Assembly (NCBI GenBank): GCA_021768055.1 | Contig: JAASSE010000091.1 | Coordinates: 1 to 5,698 of the forward strand | Direction of reading: 5' to 3' | Source: Gammaproteobacteria bacterium | GTDB lineage: Bacteria; Pseudomonadota; Gammaproteobacteria; SZUA-229 | Length of the DNA: 5,698 nucleotides | Part shown: piece after piece, positions 1 to 5,698 of the stretch | Layout: every line of letters starts with the position of its first letter | How positions within the stretch are numbered: the stretch's first letter is position 1 | Notes under the pieces: model-generated | Database searches by the model: none | What the model was told of the DNA's origin: nothing | Seen by the model: the letters and a program-made list of their open reading frames with translations, nothing else | Translations under genes and position numbers: made by a program

Positions 1-749
1 GCCGTGTGGATCTCACAGGGGCCGAGATCCGGCAGGTTGGAGATATCGACTTCCATGCCCAGCTGCTTCAGCGCGCCGCACATGGTCTCCAGTTTCTCAT
101 CCATCACGTGGATATGATCGAGCATGCGGTTGATCGCGGTAGCAACCGGGTCGGGTGCTTCCTTAGTGGCGCCATAGGCATCAAACCCCAGTTTTTCGGC
201 GGTCGCATGACGCTTTTCCTGCGCGGCCTTGTCAGCGCTGTCATGCTTGCGCACCAGCCTGCCGGGCACGCCGACGACGGTGCCATCTTCCGGTACGTCG
301 CGGGTGATGACGGCATTGGAACCGACGCGCACACCTGAGCCCACGATGATCGGACCCAGCACCTTGGCGCCGGCGCCGACAACGACGTCATTCATCAGGG
401 TCGGGTGGCGCTTGCCTTTCTGCCAGCTGGTGCCGCCGAGGGTGACGCCGTGGTAGAGCGTGCAATCATCGCCGATTTCCGCGGTTTCCCCGATGACGAC
501 GCCCATGCCGTGGTCGATGAAAAAACGCCGGCCGATTGTTGCCCCCGGATGTATTTCTATGCCGGTAAGCCAGCGGGCGATGTGTGACAGAAACCGCGCC
601 AGCCACTTCAGCTTCAGCTTCCATAATGCGTGGTTCATCCGATGCAACAGCAACGCGTGCACGCCCGGGTAGGCTGTCAGCACTTCAAATATGTTGCGCG
701 CGGCCGGGTCACGGTCAAATACGCAGGCTATGTCTTCACGAATACTGAT
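1..749 (-). CDS. cysE: Serine O-acetyltransferase (CysE, EpsC-type), 3' end off the window
   Basis: Transfers acetyl from acetyl-CoA to L-serine, giving O-acetylserine, the carbon skeleton for cysteine; cytoplasmic. About 249 residues are visible, open to the left edge with no stop. Numbering from the proposed start: a short helical N-terminus containing IREDI (3-7) and RDPAAR (13-18), then a left-handed beta-helix of hexapeptide repeats from [10 protein letters not shown] (64-73). Both histidines matching the E. coli active site are present: His80 in IDHGMG and His115 in KRHPT. GGTSW (105-109) and GVPGR follow. It lacks the long N-terminal domain of E. coli CysE. After the beta-helix comes a roughly 80-residue charged tail (GFDAYG, LPDLG) like that of CysE encoded beside iscR in other gammaproteobacteria; this comparison is from memory. 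It is the third gene of the putative operon, 33 bases after DUF2797. No ATG, GTG, TTG or CTG occurs in frame between the upstream stop (783-785) and the conserved N-terminus. The start given is ATC at 747-749, chosen from homology and the ribosome binding site. Product identity is firm; the start is not. Confidence 0.95.
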   Translation of the reverse strand, partial: MSIREDIACVFDRDPAARNIFEVLTAYPGVHALLLHRMNHALWKLKLKWLARFLSHIARWLTGIEIHPGATIGRRFFIDHGMGVVIGETAEIGDDCTLYHGVTLGGTSWQKGKRHPTLMNDVVVGAGAKVLGPIIVGSGVRVGSNAVITRDVPEDGTVVGVPGRLVRKHDSADKAAQEKRHATAEKLGFDAYGATKEAPDPVATAINRMLDHIHVMDEKLETMCGALKQLGMEVDISNLPDLGPCEIHT

Positions 750-755
750 GGAAAT

Positions 756-760
756 TCTCC
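756..760 (-). promoter_or_regulatory. Ribosome binding site of cysE, supporting an ATC start
   Basis: On the minus strand the sequence reads GGAGA, followed by six bases and then ATC at 749-747. This is a near-ideal Shine-Dalgarno match and spacing. It is the main sequence evidence for where cysE translation begins, because no conventional start codon lies in frame nearby. The in-frame ATT at 755-753 directly abuts the motif and is too close. The ATT at 743-741 is 12 bases away, which is long. Confidence 0.7.
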
Positions 761-782
761 AAATACGGTTAATACATGAATA

Positions 783-1601
783 TTAAATCAGAACAACATC
801 AACTTTGTACCCGTTATGTTTACGGATATTAAGCACACCGGTGTCCATAATCAGGTACTGTCCCTTGATTCCGAGTAACGTACCCTCGATTAAGGGCGCT
901 TTGTCCAGGTTCAGTGATTTCACTTTTTGCGGATACTCTTCTACCGGGTAGGTAATCTCTACCACAGGTTCATCAGGCAGAAACACGATATTGTCTTCAC
1001 CAAAACGTTGCTGAAGATCTGATATGTCTTTTTCACACAATTTGACCAGGTCATCACGCATACTCTTGAGATCACGCGGTTCGGCTTCTCCCTTGAGCAT
1101 TTTGCGCCAGTCAGTGCGGTCGGAAACATGGTTCTTGATGGCGACCTCGAGCAATCCGGACTGATAGCGTGAACCGACTCTGAATATTGGCAACGCCTGT
1201 CCGGCACCCTGATCGATCCAGCGCGTCGGTATCTGCGAAGCGCGTGTTATTCCTACCTTGATGCCTGACGAGTTAGCCAGGTAAACATAATGCGGCTGCA
1301 TGCAATGCTCCTGCGCCCAGTCCGGTTCCCGGCATGTGCCTGCATCATAATGACATGTTTCCGGTTTCACGATACACATGTCACAGGCAGCCAGGCTGAT
1401 AAAACAGGGATAGCAATAGCCCTGTGCATAACTCTTCTTCGTTTTGCGTCCACAGGCAATGCAGTTGATCTCATCCTGGCTCTCCAGTCTGATGTGCTTG
1501 CCGATATGCGCATTCATGTCCAGCAATTCATCATCGACCGGCAGCTGATATTTGACCGGCGCTGCAAGCTGCACTTTCATCTTGGTAATATTTCCAATCA
1601 T
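783..1601 (-). CDS. DUF2797 family protein with Cys-rich cluster and GIY-YIG-like region
   Basis: A 272-residue cytoplasmic protein of unknown function, with no signal peptide or membrane segment. Residues 47-100 hold nine cysteines: CIAC (47-50), CYPC (63-66), CDMC (73-76), then Cys83, Cys90 and Cys100. This looks like one or two zinc-binding knuckles, less probably a cluster site. Immediately after comes YVYLAN (105-110), then KVGITR (115-120), Arg127, and Glu152 in LLEVAIKNH. That order resembles GIY-YIG nuclease cores (aromatic strand, VG strand, helix arginine, metal-binding glutamate). The C-terminal part (about 205-272) is beta-rich and unassigned. I recognise the overall protein as DUF2797; any nuclease role is inference. 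The start ATG lies 10 bases after the aminotransferase stop, with GAGA overlapping that stop eight bases upstream. A second in-frame ATG at 1580 (Met8) is a possible alternative start. It probably shares a transcript with both neighbours. Confidence 0.85.
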   Translation of the reverse strand: MIGNITKMKVQLAAPVKYQLPVDDELLDMNAHIGKHIRLESQDEINCIACGRKTKKSYAQGYCYPCFISLAACDMCIVKPETCHYDAGTCREPDWAQEHCMQPHYVYLANSSGIKVGITRASQIPTRWIDQGAGQALPIFRVGSRYQSGLLEVAIKNHVSDRTDWRKMLKGEAEPRDLKSMRDDLVKLCEKDISDLQQRFGEDNIVFLPDEPVVEITYPVEEYPQKVKSLNLDKAPLIEGTLLGIKGQYLIMDTGVLNIRKHNGYKVDVVLI

Positions 1602-1611
1602 TCGACGTTTC

Positions 1612-2790
1612 TCATTTTATGAAGCGCGCAATCCTGCAACAGGCCCTTTCAAGCTCGTCAACCGGACGCGTGTAAGCAAACCGTACGTGTGTAGAAGCCT
1701 GGTATTCACCAAAATCAATGCCCGGGGTAACAGCTACCGCTTCCTGTTCCAGCAGCTGACTTGTCCATTCGAAAGTATCATCTGTGATCGCACTGCTGTC
1801 AGCATAAATATAAAACGCGCCCTGCGGTTCTACGGGAATAGCAAACCCCATTTTCTTCAATACCGGTAGCATGTAATCGCGGCGTTCCTTAAACATGGAA
1901 ACCCTGTGCTGCAGAACATCAATCGTCTCCGGCTCAAATGCCACCAGTGCCGCATGCTGTGCAACCGTGGGTGCTGCAAGAAAAAGGTTTTGTGCAACGT
2001 GATCGATCGCCTCAACATATTCTTCCGGCGCAATCATCCAGCCCAGGCGCCAGCCGGTCATACCGAAATACTTGGAGAAACTGTTAATGACGAACACCTG
2101 GTCGGAATACTTCAATGCCGTCTGGTCATTCTGTGAATAAACCAGGCCCTGGTAAATTTCATCAATGATCAGACTACCGCCGGCTTTGTCAACTGCTGTA
2201 ATCAGGGCCTGCAAATCGGCATCAGCAATCATGGTGCCCGTCGGGTTCGACGGACTTGCAATCATTGCTGCAACCGTCGCCTCATCCCAGAATTGCTCAA
2301 TGTGTGATGCATTCATCTGGAATTGCGTATCAGGACCGACGTCAACAGGTGTACTGTGCGCGCCGAGCAAGCGAATCATGTTGCGATTGCAGGGATAGCC
2401 GGGATCCGTCAACAGCACCTTGTCATCAGTATCCAGCAATACGGACAGCGCTAGCTGTAAGGCCCCGGACGCACCCGGCGTTATGATGATGCGACGCGGC
2501 TCGACCGTAACGTCATATTTTTCGAGATAGTGCCGGGCAATTTTTTCACGCAATTCGGGCAGGCCCAGCGCCGGTGTGTAATGCGTCTTCAGCTTGCGCA
2601 GCGCCTCGATGCCTGCATCAATGATCGGCCTTGGGGTGGGGAAGTCCGGCTCACCGACTTCCAGGTGTAACACCGATCGGCCTTCCGCCTCCATTTGCCT
2701 GGCACGGGCAAGCAAGTCCATTACATAAAATGGACGAATGGCAGATGCACGTCCTGACAAGCGTGTGTTTTTTCCAGTACGACTCAACAA
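1612..2790 (-). CDS. Class I/II pyridoxal-phosphate aminotransferase
   Basis: A cytoplasmic PLP-dependent aminotransferase of fold type I (AspC-like, class I/II), 392 residues, full length for the family. Visible landmarks: substrate-loop LEVGEPDFPTP (43-53), YTPALG (71-76), cofactor phosphate-loop PGASGA (105-110), SNPTG (181-185) with the PLP-contacting Asn182, Asp210 and Tyr213 in IIDEIYQG, Schiff-base Lys240 in SFSKYFGMTGWRLG with Arg248, and Arg370 in HVRFAY for the substrate carboxylate. All key residues are present, so it should be active. Substrate specificity (aspartate, alanine, aromatic or other) cannot be read from the sequence. No ATG opens this frame. Translation starts at one of two adjacent TTG codons (2788-2790 or 2785-2787). 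GGAGA at 2794-2798 lies three bases from the first and six from the second, which favours the second and would shorten the protein by one residue. First gene of the putative operon with DUF2797 and cysE. Confidence 0.93.
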   Translation of the reverse strand: MLSRTGKNTRLSGRASAIRPFYVMDLLARARQMEAEGRSVLHLEVGEPDFPTPRPIIDAGIEALRKLKTHYTPALGLPELREKIARHYLEKYDVTVEPRRIIITPGASGALQLALSVLLDTDDKVLLTDPGYPCNRNMIRLLGAHSTPVDVGPDTQFQMNASHIEQFWDEATVAAMIASPSNPTGTMIADADLQALITAVDKAGGSLIIDEIYQGLVYSQNDQTALKYSDQVFVINSFSKYFGMTGWRLGWMIAPEEYVEAIDHVAQNLFLAAPTVAQHAALVAFEPETIDVLQHRVSMFKERRDYMLPVLKKMGFAIPVEPQGAFYIYADSSAITDDTFEWTSQLLEQEAVAVTPGIDFGEYQASTHVRFAYTRPVDELERACCRIARFIK

Positions 2791-2915
2791 ATTTCTCCAG
2801 AATAACGCATACTATCATACGATTAAAACTAGCCAGACGGGATTCAGCACTCATATAAATGCTAAACTTGGTTAATTAATCCTGTTTCAGGCCATGTTGG
2901 TAAACGCGTAAAACA
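2791..2915. promoter_or_regulatory. Divergent intergenic region between aminotransferase and M23 peptidase
   Basis: These 125 AT-rich bases must carry the start signals of the leftward operon and the rightward M23 gene if neither is read from farther away. Candidate -10 elements are TATAAA at 2854-2859 (plus strand) and TATGAT at 2814-2819 (minus strand). Neither has a convincing -35 element at normal spacing. TTAATTAA (2872-2879) is an 8-base palindrome. I do not assign a specific promoter. Confidence 0.4.
2794..2798 (-). promoter_or_regulatory. Ribosome binding site of the aminotransferase gene
   Basis: The minus strand reads GGAGA followed by AATTTGTTG. The motif is three bases from the first TTG and six from the second, so it bears on the start choice and points to the second TTG (2785-2787). 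Confidence 0.6.
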
Positions 2916-3767
2916 ATGCAGCAGTACTTGATCAAGACAGCCTTATTCCTGCTCTTTTTTGCTCCTCTGTCATTATCTGCCACACCAAGACAGGCACTGG
3001 TTCCCGGCGGTCTGGCCATCATCCCGCTACCATCCTTTAATTCAGAAACAAGTGTGACCTTCAACGACAACCGCACCACGCTGTTCAATAACGGCGGTTC
3101 GTTATATGCGCTTGCAGGTATTTCACTGAGGACTAAACCGGGCACCTACTATTTCAAAATCAATCAAAATGGCAGGTTGATTGAAAAAATCGGTGTCCAG
3201 GTTGCGAAAAAACAATATGAAGAACAACACCTGACAATCAAGAACAAGCGCAAGGTAAACCCTAACAAAGAGGACATGGCGCGAATTTCCAAGGAGCGCG
3301 TGCGCAAACGCAAAGCCAAAAATCACTGGACTGCCACCTACCCTGATGTTGAATTCATCTGGCCTGTCACAGGTGAAACCAGTAGCGTCTTCGGACTGCG
3401 TCGCTTTTTTAACAAACAGGAGCGCAACCCGCATAACGGTCTTGATATTGCCGCCCCGGAAGGGACCGATATCAAGGTCACAGCAAACGGAACCGTAATC
3501 GAGGCCGGCGACTTCTTTTTCAGCGGCAATATGGTGTATGTCGACCACGGCCAGGGGCTCATCAGCCTGTATGCGCACATGAGCCGCATTGACGTCAAAC
3601 CAGGCGATGTGGTGAAACGCGGAGATATTATTGGCGCTGTCGGCCAGACCGGCCGTGTCACCGGCGCGCACCTGCACTTTGCGATACTGGCTAATGGCGT
3701 TCTGGTCGACCCGGTTTATTTCCTGCCTGAACAGCAGCCAGCCCGGAAATTAACTAAAATCGAGTAA
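2916..3767 (+). CDS. Exported M23 family peptidase (LytM-type murein hydrolase)
   Basis: A 283-residue secreted zinc endopeptidase predicted to cut peptide cross-links in peptidoglycan in the periplasm. Residues 1-22 form a signal peptide: a short N-terminus with Lys7, hydrophobic core ALFLLFFAPLSL and likely cleavage after LSA. No lipobox cysteine is present. Residues about 25-100 are a beta-rich N-terminal domain of the kind found before M23 domains (Pfam Peptidase_M23_N type). A strongly basic linker (about 107-137) follows. The catalytic domain spans about 147-270. Zinc ligands His173 and Asp177 lie in HNGLDIAAPEGT, and the third, His254, in HLHF. Catalytic-type histidines are His221 (YAHMS) and His252. 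With the full set present it should be an active enzyme, unlike degenerate LytM regulators. The ATG at 2916 is the only reasonable start: an in-frame stop lies at 2901-2903, and the preceding Shine-Dalgarno is poor. Physiological role (division, remodelling) is not determinable. Confidence 0.93.
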   Translation: MQQYLIKTALFLLFFAPLSLSATPRQALVPGGLAIIPLPSFNSETSVTFNDNRTTLFNNGGSLYALAGISLRTKPGTYYFKINQNGRLIEKIGVQVAKKQYEEQHLTIKNKRKVNPNKEDMARISKERVRKRKAKNHWTATYPDVEFIWPVTGETSSVFGLRRFFNKQERNPHNGLDIAAPEGTDIKVTANGTVIEAGDFFFSGNMVYVDHGQGLISLYAHMSRIDVKPGDVVKRGDIIGAVGQTGRVTGAHLHFAILANGVLVDPVYFLPEQQPARKLTKIE

Positions 3768-3772
3768 AAGAC

Positions 3773-3800
3773 TTGCGATTGCAGTCAAATTATCGATAAT
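3773..3800 (+). promoter_or_regulatory. Putative sigma70-type promoter of infA
   Basis: TTGCGA (3773-3778) and GATAAT (3795-3800) match the -35 and -10 consensus at four of six and five of six positions, with a 16-base spacer. Transcription would begin near 3806-3808, giving a leader of about 24 bases before the infA ATG. The bases after the -10 are the GC-rich GGGCGCCC. A GC-rich discriminator is a known property of many growth-rate- and ppGpp-controlled promoters, which would suit a translation factor gene; that regulation is inferred. Confidence 0.55.
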
Positions 3801-3810
3801 GGGCGCCCAT
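3789..3810. repeat. Two overlapping 12-base perfect palindromes at the infA promoter
   Basis: ATTATCGATAAT (3789-3800) and ATGGGCGCCCAT (3799-3810) are each perfect inverted repeats and share two bases. The first contains the proposed -10 element and the second covers the discriminator and the likely transcription start. They could be an operator, or in the second case could fold at the 5' end of the mRNA. They may also be chance. Confidence 0.5.
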
Positions 3811-3830
3811 TGAAACAACGAGTCGAGTGA

Positions 3831-4049
3831 ATGGCAAAAGAAGAAGCAATACAAATGGAAGGCAAGGTAATCGAAACCCTGCCGAACACCATGTTTCGGG
3901 TAGAACTCGAAAATGGCCATATTGTGACTGCACATATTTCCGGAAAGATGCGCAAGCATTACATCAGGATCATGACTGGAGATGAGGTCACCGTCGAACT
4001 CACACCTTACGACCTTGAAAAAGGCCGCATCATTTACCGCGCCAAGTAG
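3831..4049 (+). CDS. infA: Translation initiation factor IF-1
   Basis: IF-1 binds the A site of the 30S ribosomal subunit and works with IF-2 and IF-3 in forming the initiation complex. At 72 residues it is the standard bacterial size. The whole chain is a single S1/OB-fold domain: [15 protein letters not shown] at the N-terminus, [12 protein letters not shown] (19-30), [13 protein letters not shown] (35-47), [13 protein letters not shown] (50-62) and the ending KGRIIYRAK. The only nearby start is the ATG at 3831. The Shine-Dalgarno is modest: GAG at 3820-3822, eight bases upstream. The gene lies 63 bases after the M23 peptidase on the same strand, with its own candidate promoter in the gap, and converges on clpA. 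Infa and clpA also converge in E. coli. In E. coli aat lies directly upstream of infA; here that place is taken by the M23 gene. Confidence 0.98.
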   Translation: MAKEEAIQMEGKVIETLPNTMFRVELENGHIVTAHISGKMRKHYIRIMTGDEVTVELTPYDLEKGRIIYRAK

Positions 4050-4053
4050 GCAT

Positions 4054-4086
4054 AAAAAAAGGCCTGCTTTGTAAAAAGCCGACCTT
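4054..4086 (-). terminator. Rho-independent terminator of clpA, in the infA-clpA gap
   Basis: On the minus strand, 4086-4075 pairs with 4070-4059 as a 12-pair stem with one G-U wobble and one mismatch, closed by a four-base loop. The last two pairs run into seven consecutive T (4060-4054). This is a good intrinsic terminator for clpA, ending five bases after the infA stop codon. Read on the plus strand, the same hairpin has two mismatches and a GUAA (GNRA-type) loop but only CTTTC after it, so termination of infA here would be weak. Confidence 0.75.
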
Positions 4087-4110
4087 CTTTCGATTCAAGC
4101 TGTTACGTTA

Positions 4111-5698
4111 TCAGGCCTTCTCCGGCACTTTCTCGACTTCGATTGATAATTCACCGTCGACAACAGTTACTTTTACCGTGCCGCCGCGCACCAGGTCGCC
4201 GAACAACAGCTCGTTGGCCAGCGGTTTCTTCAAATGTTCCTGAATCACGCGCGCCATCGGCCGTGCACCCATCTTGATATCGTAGCCCTTCTCAGCGATC
4301 CAGGTTCTGGCATCATCATCCACAACAATACTGACTTTCTTCTCATCCAGCTGCGTTTCCAGCTCGACCAGGAACTTGTCAACAACACTGGCGATGGTTT
4401 TTTCATCCAGCGGTGCGAACTGAACGATTGCATCCAGTCGATTTCTGAACTCCGGTGTAAACAGGCGATTGATTTCTTCCATGCCGTCAAGCTCATGCTG
4501 CTGCTCGGTGAAGCCCATGGTACGGCGTGACATCAGCTGAGCACCCGCATTGGTGGTCATGATGATAATCACGTTACGGAAATCTGTTTTTCTGCCGTTG
4601 CTGTCCGTCAGGGTACCGTGGTCCATGACCTGCAACAGGATATTGAACACTTCAGGGTGTGCTTTTTCGATTTCATCCAGCAACAGTACCGAATGCGGCT
4701 GCTTGGTAATCGCTTCGGTGAGCAGGCCGCCATCGTCAAAACCTACATAGCCAGGAGGTGCGCCAATCAGGCGTGAAACCGTGTGGCGCTCCATGTATTC
4801 GGACATATCAAAACGCACAAGCTCAACGCCCATAACCTTGGCCAGTTGCTTACTAACTTCGGTTTTACCCACACCGGTTGGACCTGAGAACAGGAATGAA
4901 CCAATCGGTTTTTCCGGTGTGCCCAGGCCTGAACGTGTCATACGTATAGCCGTTGCCAGCTTGGTAATCGATTCTTCCTGGCCGAATACCACCAGGTTCA
5001 GATCCCGCTCCAGGTTCTTCAATACGTCGGTATCGGTTGTCGATACGGTTTTCGGTGGAATGCGCGCGATCTTGGCAACAATGTTCTCGATATCGTTGAC
5101 ATTGACTGACTTCTTGCTGCCTGGCTTGCCCATTAGGCGCCTGTTGGCACCGGCTTCGTCAATAACATAGATAGCTTTGTCCGGCAGAAACCGGTCCATG
5201 ATGTAACGCTCTGATAATTCAGCCGCTGCACGCAGTGCGTTATTGCTGTACTTCACATCATGGTGTTCTTCAAAACGTGTCTTCAAGCCCTTGAGAATAT
5301 CAATCGTCTGTTCAACGCTGGGCTCTTCGATATCAATTTTCTGGAAACGTCTCGCCAGTGCATGATCTTTTTCAAACACACTGCGGAACTCTGCATAGGT
5401 TGTCGAACCGATGCACTTCAAGTCGCCTGATGCCAGCATCGGCTTGATCAGGTTAGATGCGTCCATGACACCACCGGAGGCTGAACCGGCGCCGATGATG
5501 GTATGAATTTCATCAATAAACAGTACCGCGCCTTCAGTTTTCTTTAACTGGCGCAGCACACCTTTGAGACGTTTTTCAAAATCACCGCGATACTTGGTAC
5601 CGGCAACCAGCGCGCCAAGATCCAGTGCATAGATGGTGCTGTCTTTCAGAACGTCCGGCACTTCACGATCGACGATGCGTTTTGCCAGGCCTTCAGCC
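4111..5698 (-). CDS. clpA: ATP-dependent Clp protease ATP-binding subunit ClpA, 5' end off the window
   Basis: Hexameric AAA+ unfoldase that feeds substrates into ClpP; cytoplasmic. The frame stays open to the right edge, so the 528 residues seen are the C-terminal two thirds or so (E. coli ClpA has 758). The GTG at 5661 is an internal valine, not the start. The window enters just after the first Walker A motif (AEGLAKRIVD). Numbering from that valine: D1 pore region GTKYRGDFEKR (21-31), D1 Walker B VLFIDEIH (46-53), D1 arginine finger near ARRF (103-106). In D2, Walker A GPTGVGKTE (260-268), pore loop GYVGFDDGG (304-312), Walker B VLLLDEIEK (325-333), FRNRLD (405-410) and sensor-2 GARPMAR (465-471). 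The ClpP-docking tripeptide corresponding to E. coli IGL is MGF (382-384). Conserved D2 and the docking loop mark it as ClpA rather than ClpB or ClpX. It ends GAG AAG GCC TGA, 61 bases from the infA stop. Confidence 0.97.
   Translation of the reverse strand, partial: AEGLAKRIVDREVPDVLKDSTIYALDLGALVAGTKYRGDFEKRLKGVLRQLKKTEGAVLFIDEIHTIIGAGSASGGVMDASNLIKPMLASGDLKCIGSTTYAEFRSVFEKDHALARRFQKIDIEEPSVEQTIDILKGLKTRFEEHHDVKYSNNALRAAAELSERYIMDRFLPDKAIYVIDEAGANRRLMGKPGSKKSVNVNDIENIVAKIARIPPKTVSTTDTDVLKNLERDLNLVVFGQEESITKLATAIRMTRSGLGTPEKPIGSFLFSGPTGVGKTEVSKQLAKVMGVELVRFDMSEYMERHTVSRLIGAPPGYVGFDDGGLLTEAITKQPHSVLLLDEIEKAHPEVFNILLQVMDHGTLTDSNGRKTDFRNVIIIMTTNAGAQLMSRRTMGFTEQQHELDGMEEINRLFTPEFRNRLDAIVQFAPLDEKTIASVVDKFLVELETQLDEKKVSIVVDDDARTWIAEKGYDIKMGARPMARVIQEHLKKPLANELLFGDLVRGGTVKVTVVDGELSIEVEKVPEKA

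Noticed and set aside
6..672. Several short plus-strand and minus-strand open frames over the left end
   Set aside because: All overlap the continuous minus-strand CysE frame, which is unmistakable by homology; the overlaps arise from GC-rich sequence with few stops.
2651..2854. A 67-codon minus-strand frame starting upstream of the aminotransferase
   Set aside because: It mostly overlaps the aminotransferase in another frame and shows no domain. Its cysteines (CICHSSILC) do not form a recognisable motif.
3123..3677. A 184-codon minus-strand open frame opposite the M23 peptidase
   Set aside because: It lies wholly antisense to a gene with intact catalytic motifs, and its translation shows no recognisable domain. 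It is best read as a shadow.
4050..4110. A tRNA gene between infA and clpA, as with serW in E. coli
   Set aside because: The gap is only 61 bases and is filled by a terminator hairpin; no tRNA arms or TTCGA-type T-loop in context.
4781..5170. A 129-codon plus-strand open frame within clpA
   Set aside because: Antisense to highly conserved ClpA D2 sequence, low-complexity serine-rich translation and no supporting context.
5659..5661. GTG as a start codon for clpA
   Set aside because: The frame continues upstream with AEGLAKRIVD, which is conserved ClpA sequence just after the D1 Walker A, so this is an internal valine.
1..5698. CRISPR array, insertion sequence ends, phage or toxin-antitoxin modules
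   Set aside because: No spaced direct repeats, transposase, terminal inverted repeats or small paired genes are seen; the non-coding space is too short for an array.

Overview
The window is a compact stretch of chromosome, most likely from a gammaproteobacterium. The evidence is the convergent infA/clpA pair (also convergent in E. coli), an EpsC-type serine acetyltransferase with the C-terminal tail seen in isc-linked CysE proteins, and a DUF2797 protein. Nothing allows a genus call. Coding density is high, and I see no insertion sequence, phage, CRISPR or integron signature.

Layout. Positions 1-2790 hold three genes on the minus strand, read right to left: a class I/II PLP aminotransferase (2790-1612), a DUF2797 protein (1601-783) and serine O-acetyltransferase cysE (749 to beyond position 1). 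Gaps of 10 and 33 bases suggest one operon. Positions 2791-2915 are a divergent intergenic region. Next, on the plus strand, come an exported M23 peptidase (2916-3767) and infA, encoding IF-1 (3831-4049), which has a plausible promoter of its own. clpA, the ClpAP unfoldase, runs towards infA on the minus strand (4111 to beyond 5698). A hairpin with a U-tract, placed to end clpA transcription, fills the 61 bases between their stop codons.

Functionally, the left operon centres on amino acid metabolism. CysE makes O-acetylserine, the precursor of cysteine, and the aminotransferase acts on an amino or keto acid that cannot be named from sequence. The DUF2797 protein is uncharacterised. The right part holds housekeeping genes: cell-wall hydrolysis, translation initiation and regulated proteolysis.

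The points most worth a second look are these. cysE has no ATG, GTG, TTG or CTG start where homology puts its N-terminus; an ATC codon sits at ideal distance from a good ribosome binding site, and the gene is in the same frame as DUF2797, separated by a single stop codon. The DUF2797 protein shows a cysteine cluster followed by a GIY-YIG-nuclease-like pattern. Two overlapping perfect 12-base palindromes lie at the infA promoter. I did not find a clear new multi-gene system; the DUF2797 protein in its operon is the best candidate for undescribed biology.
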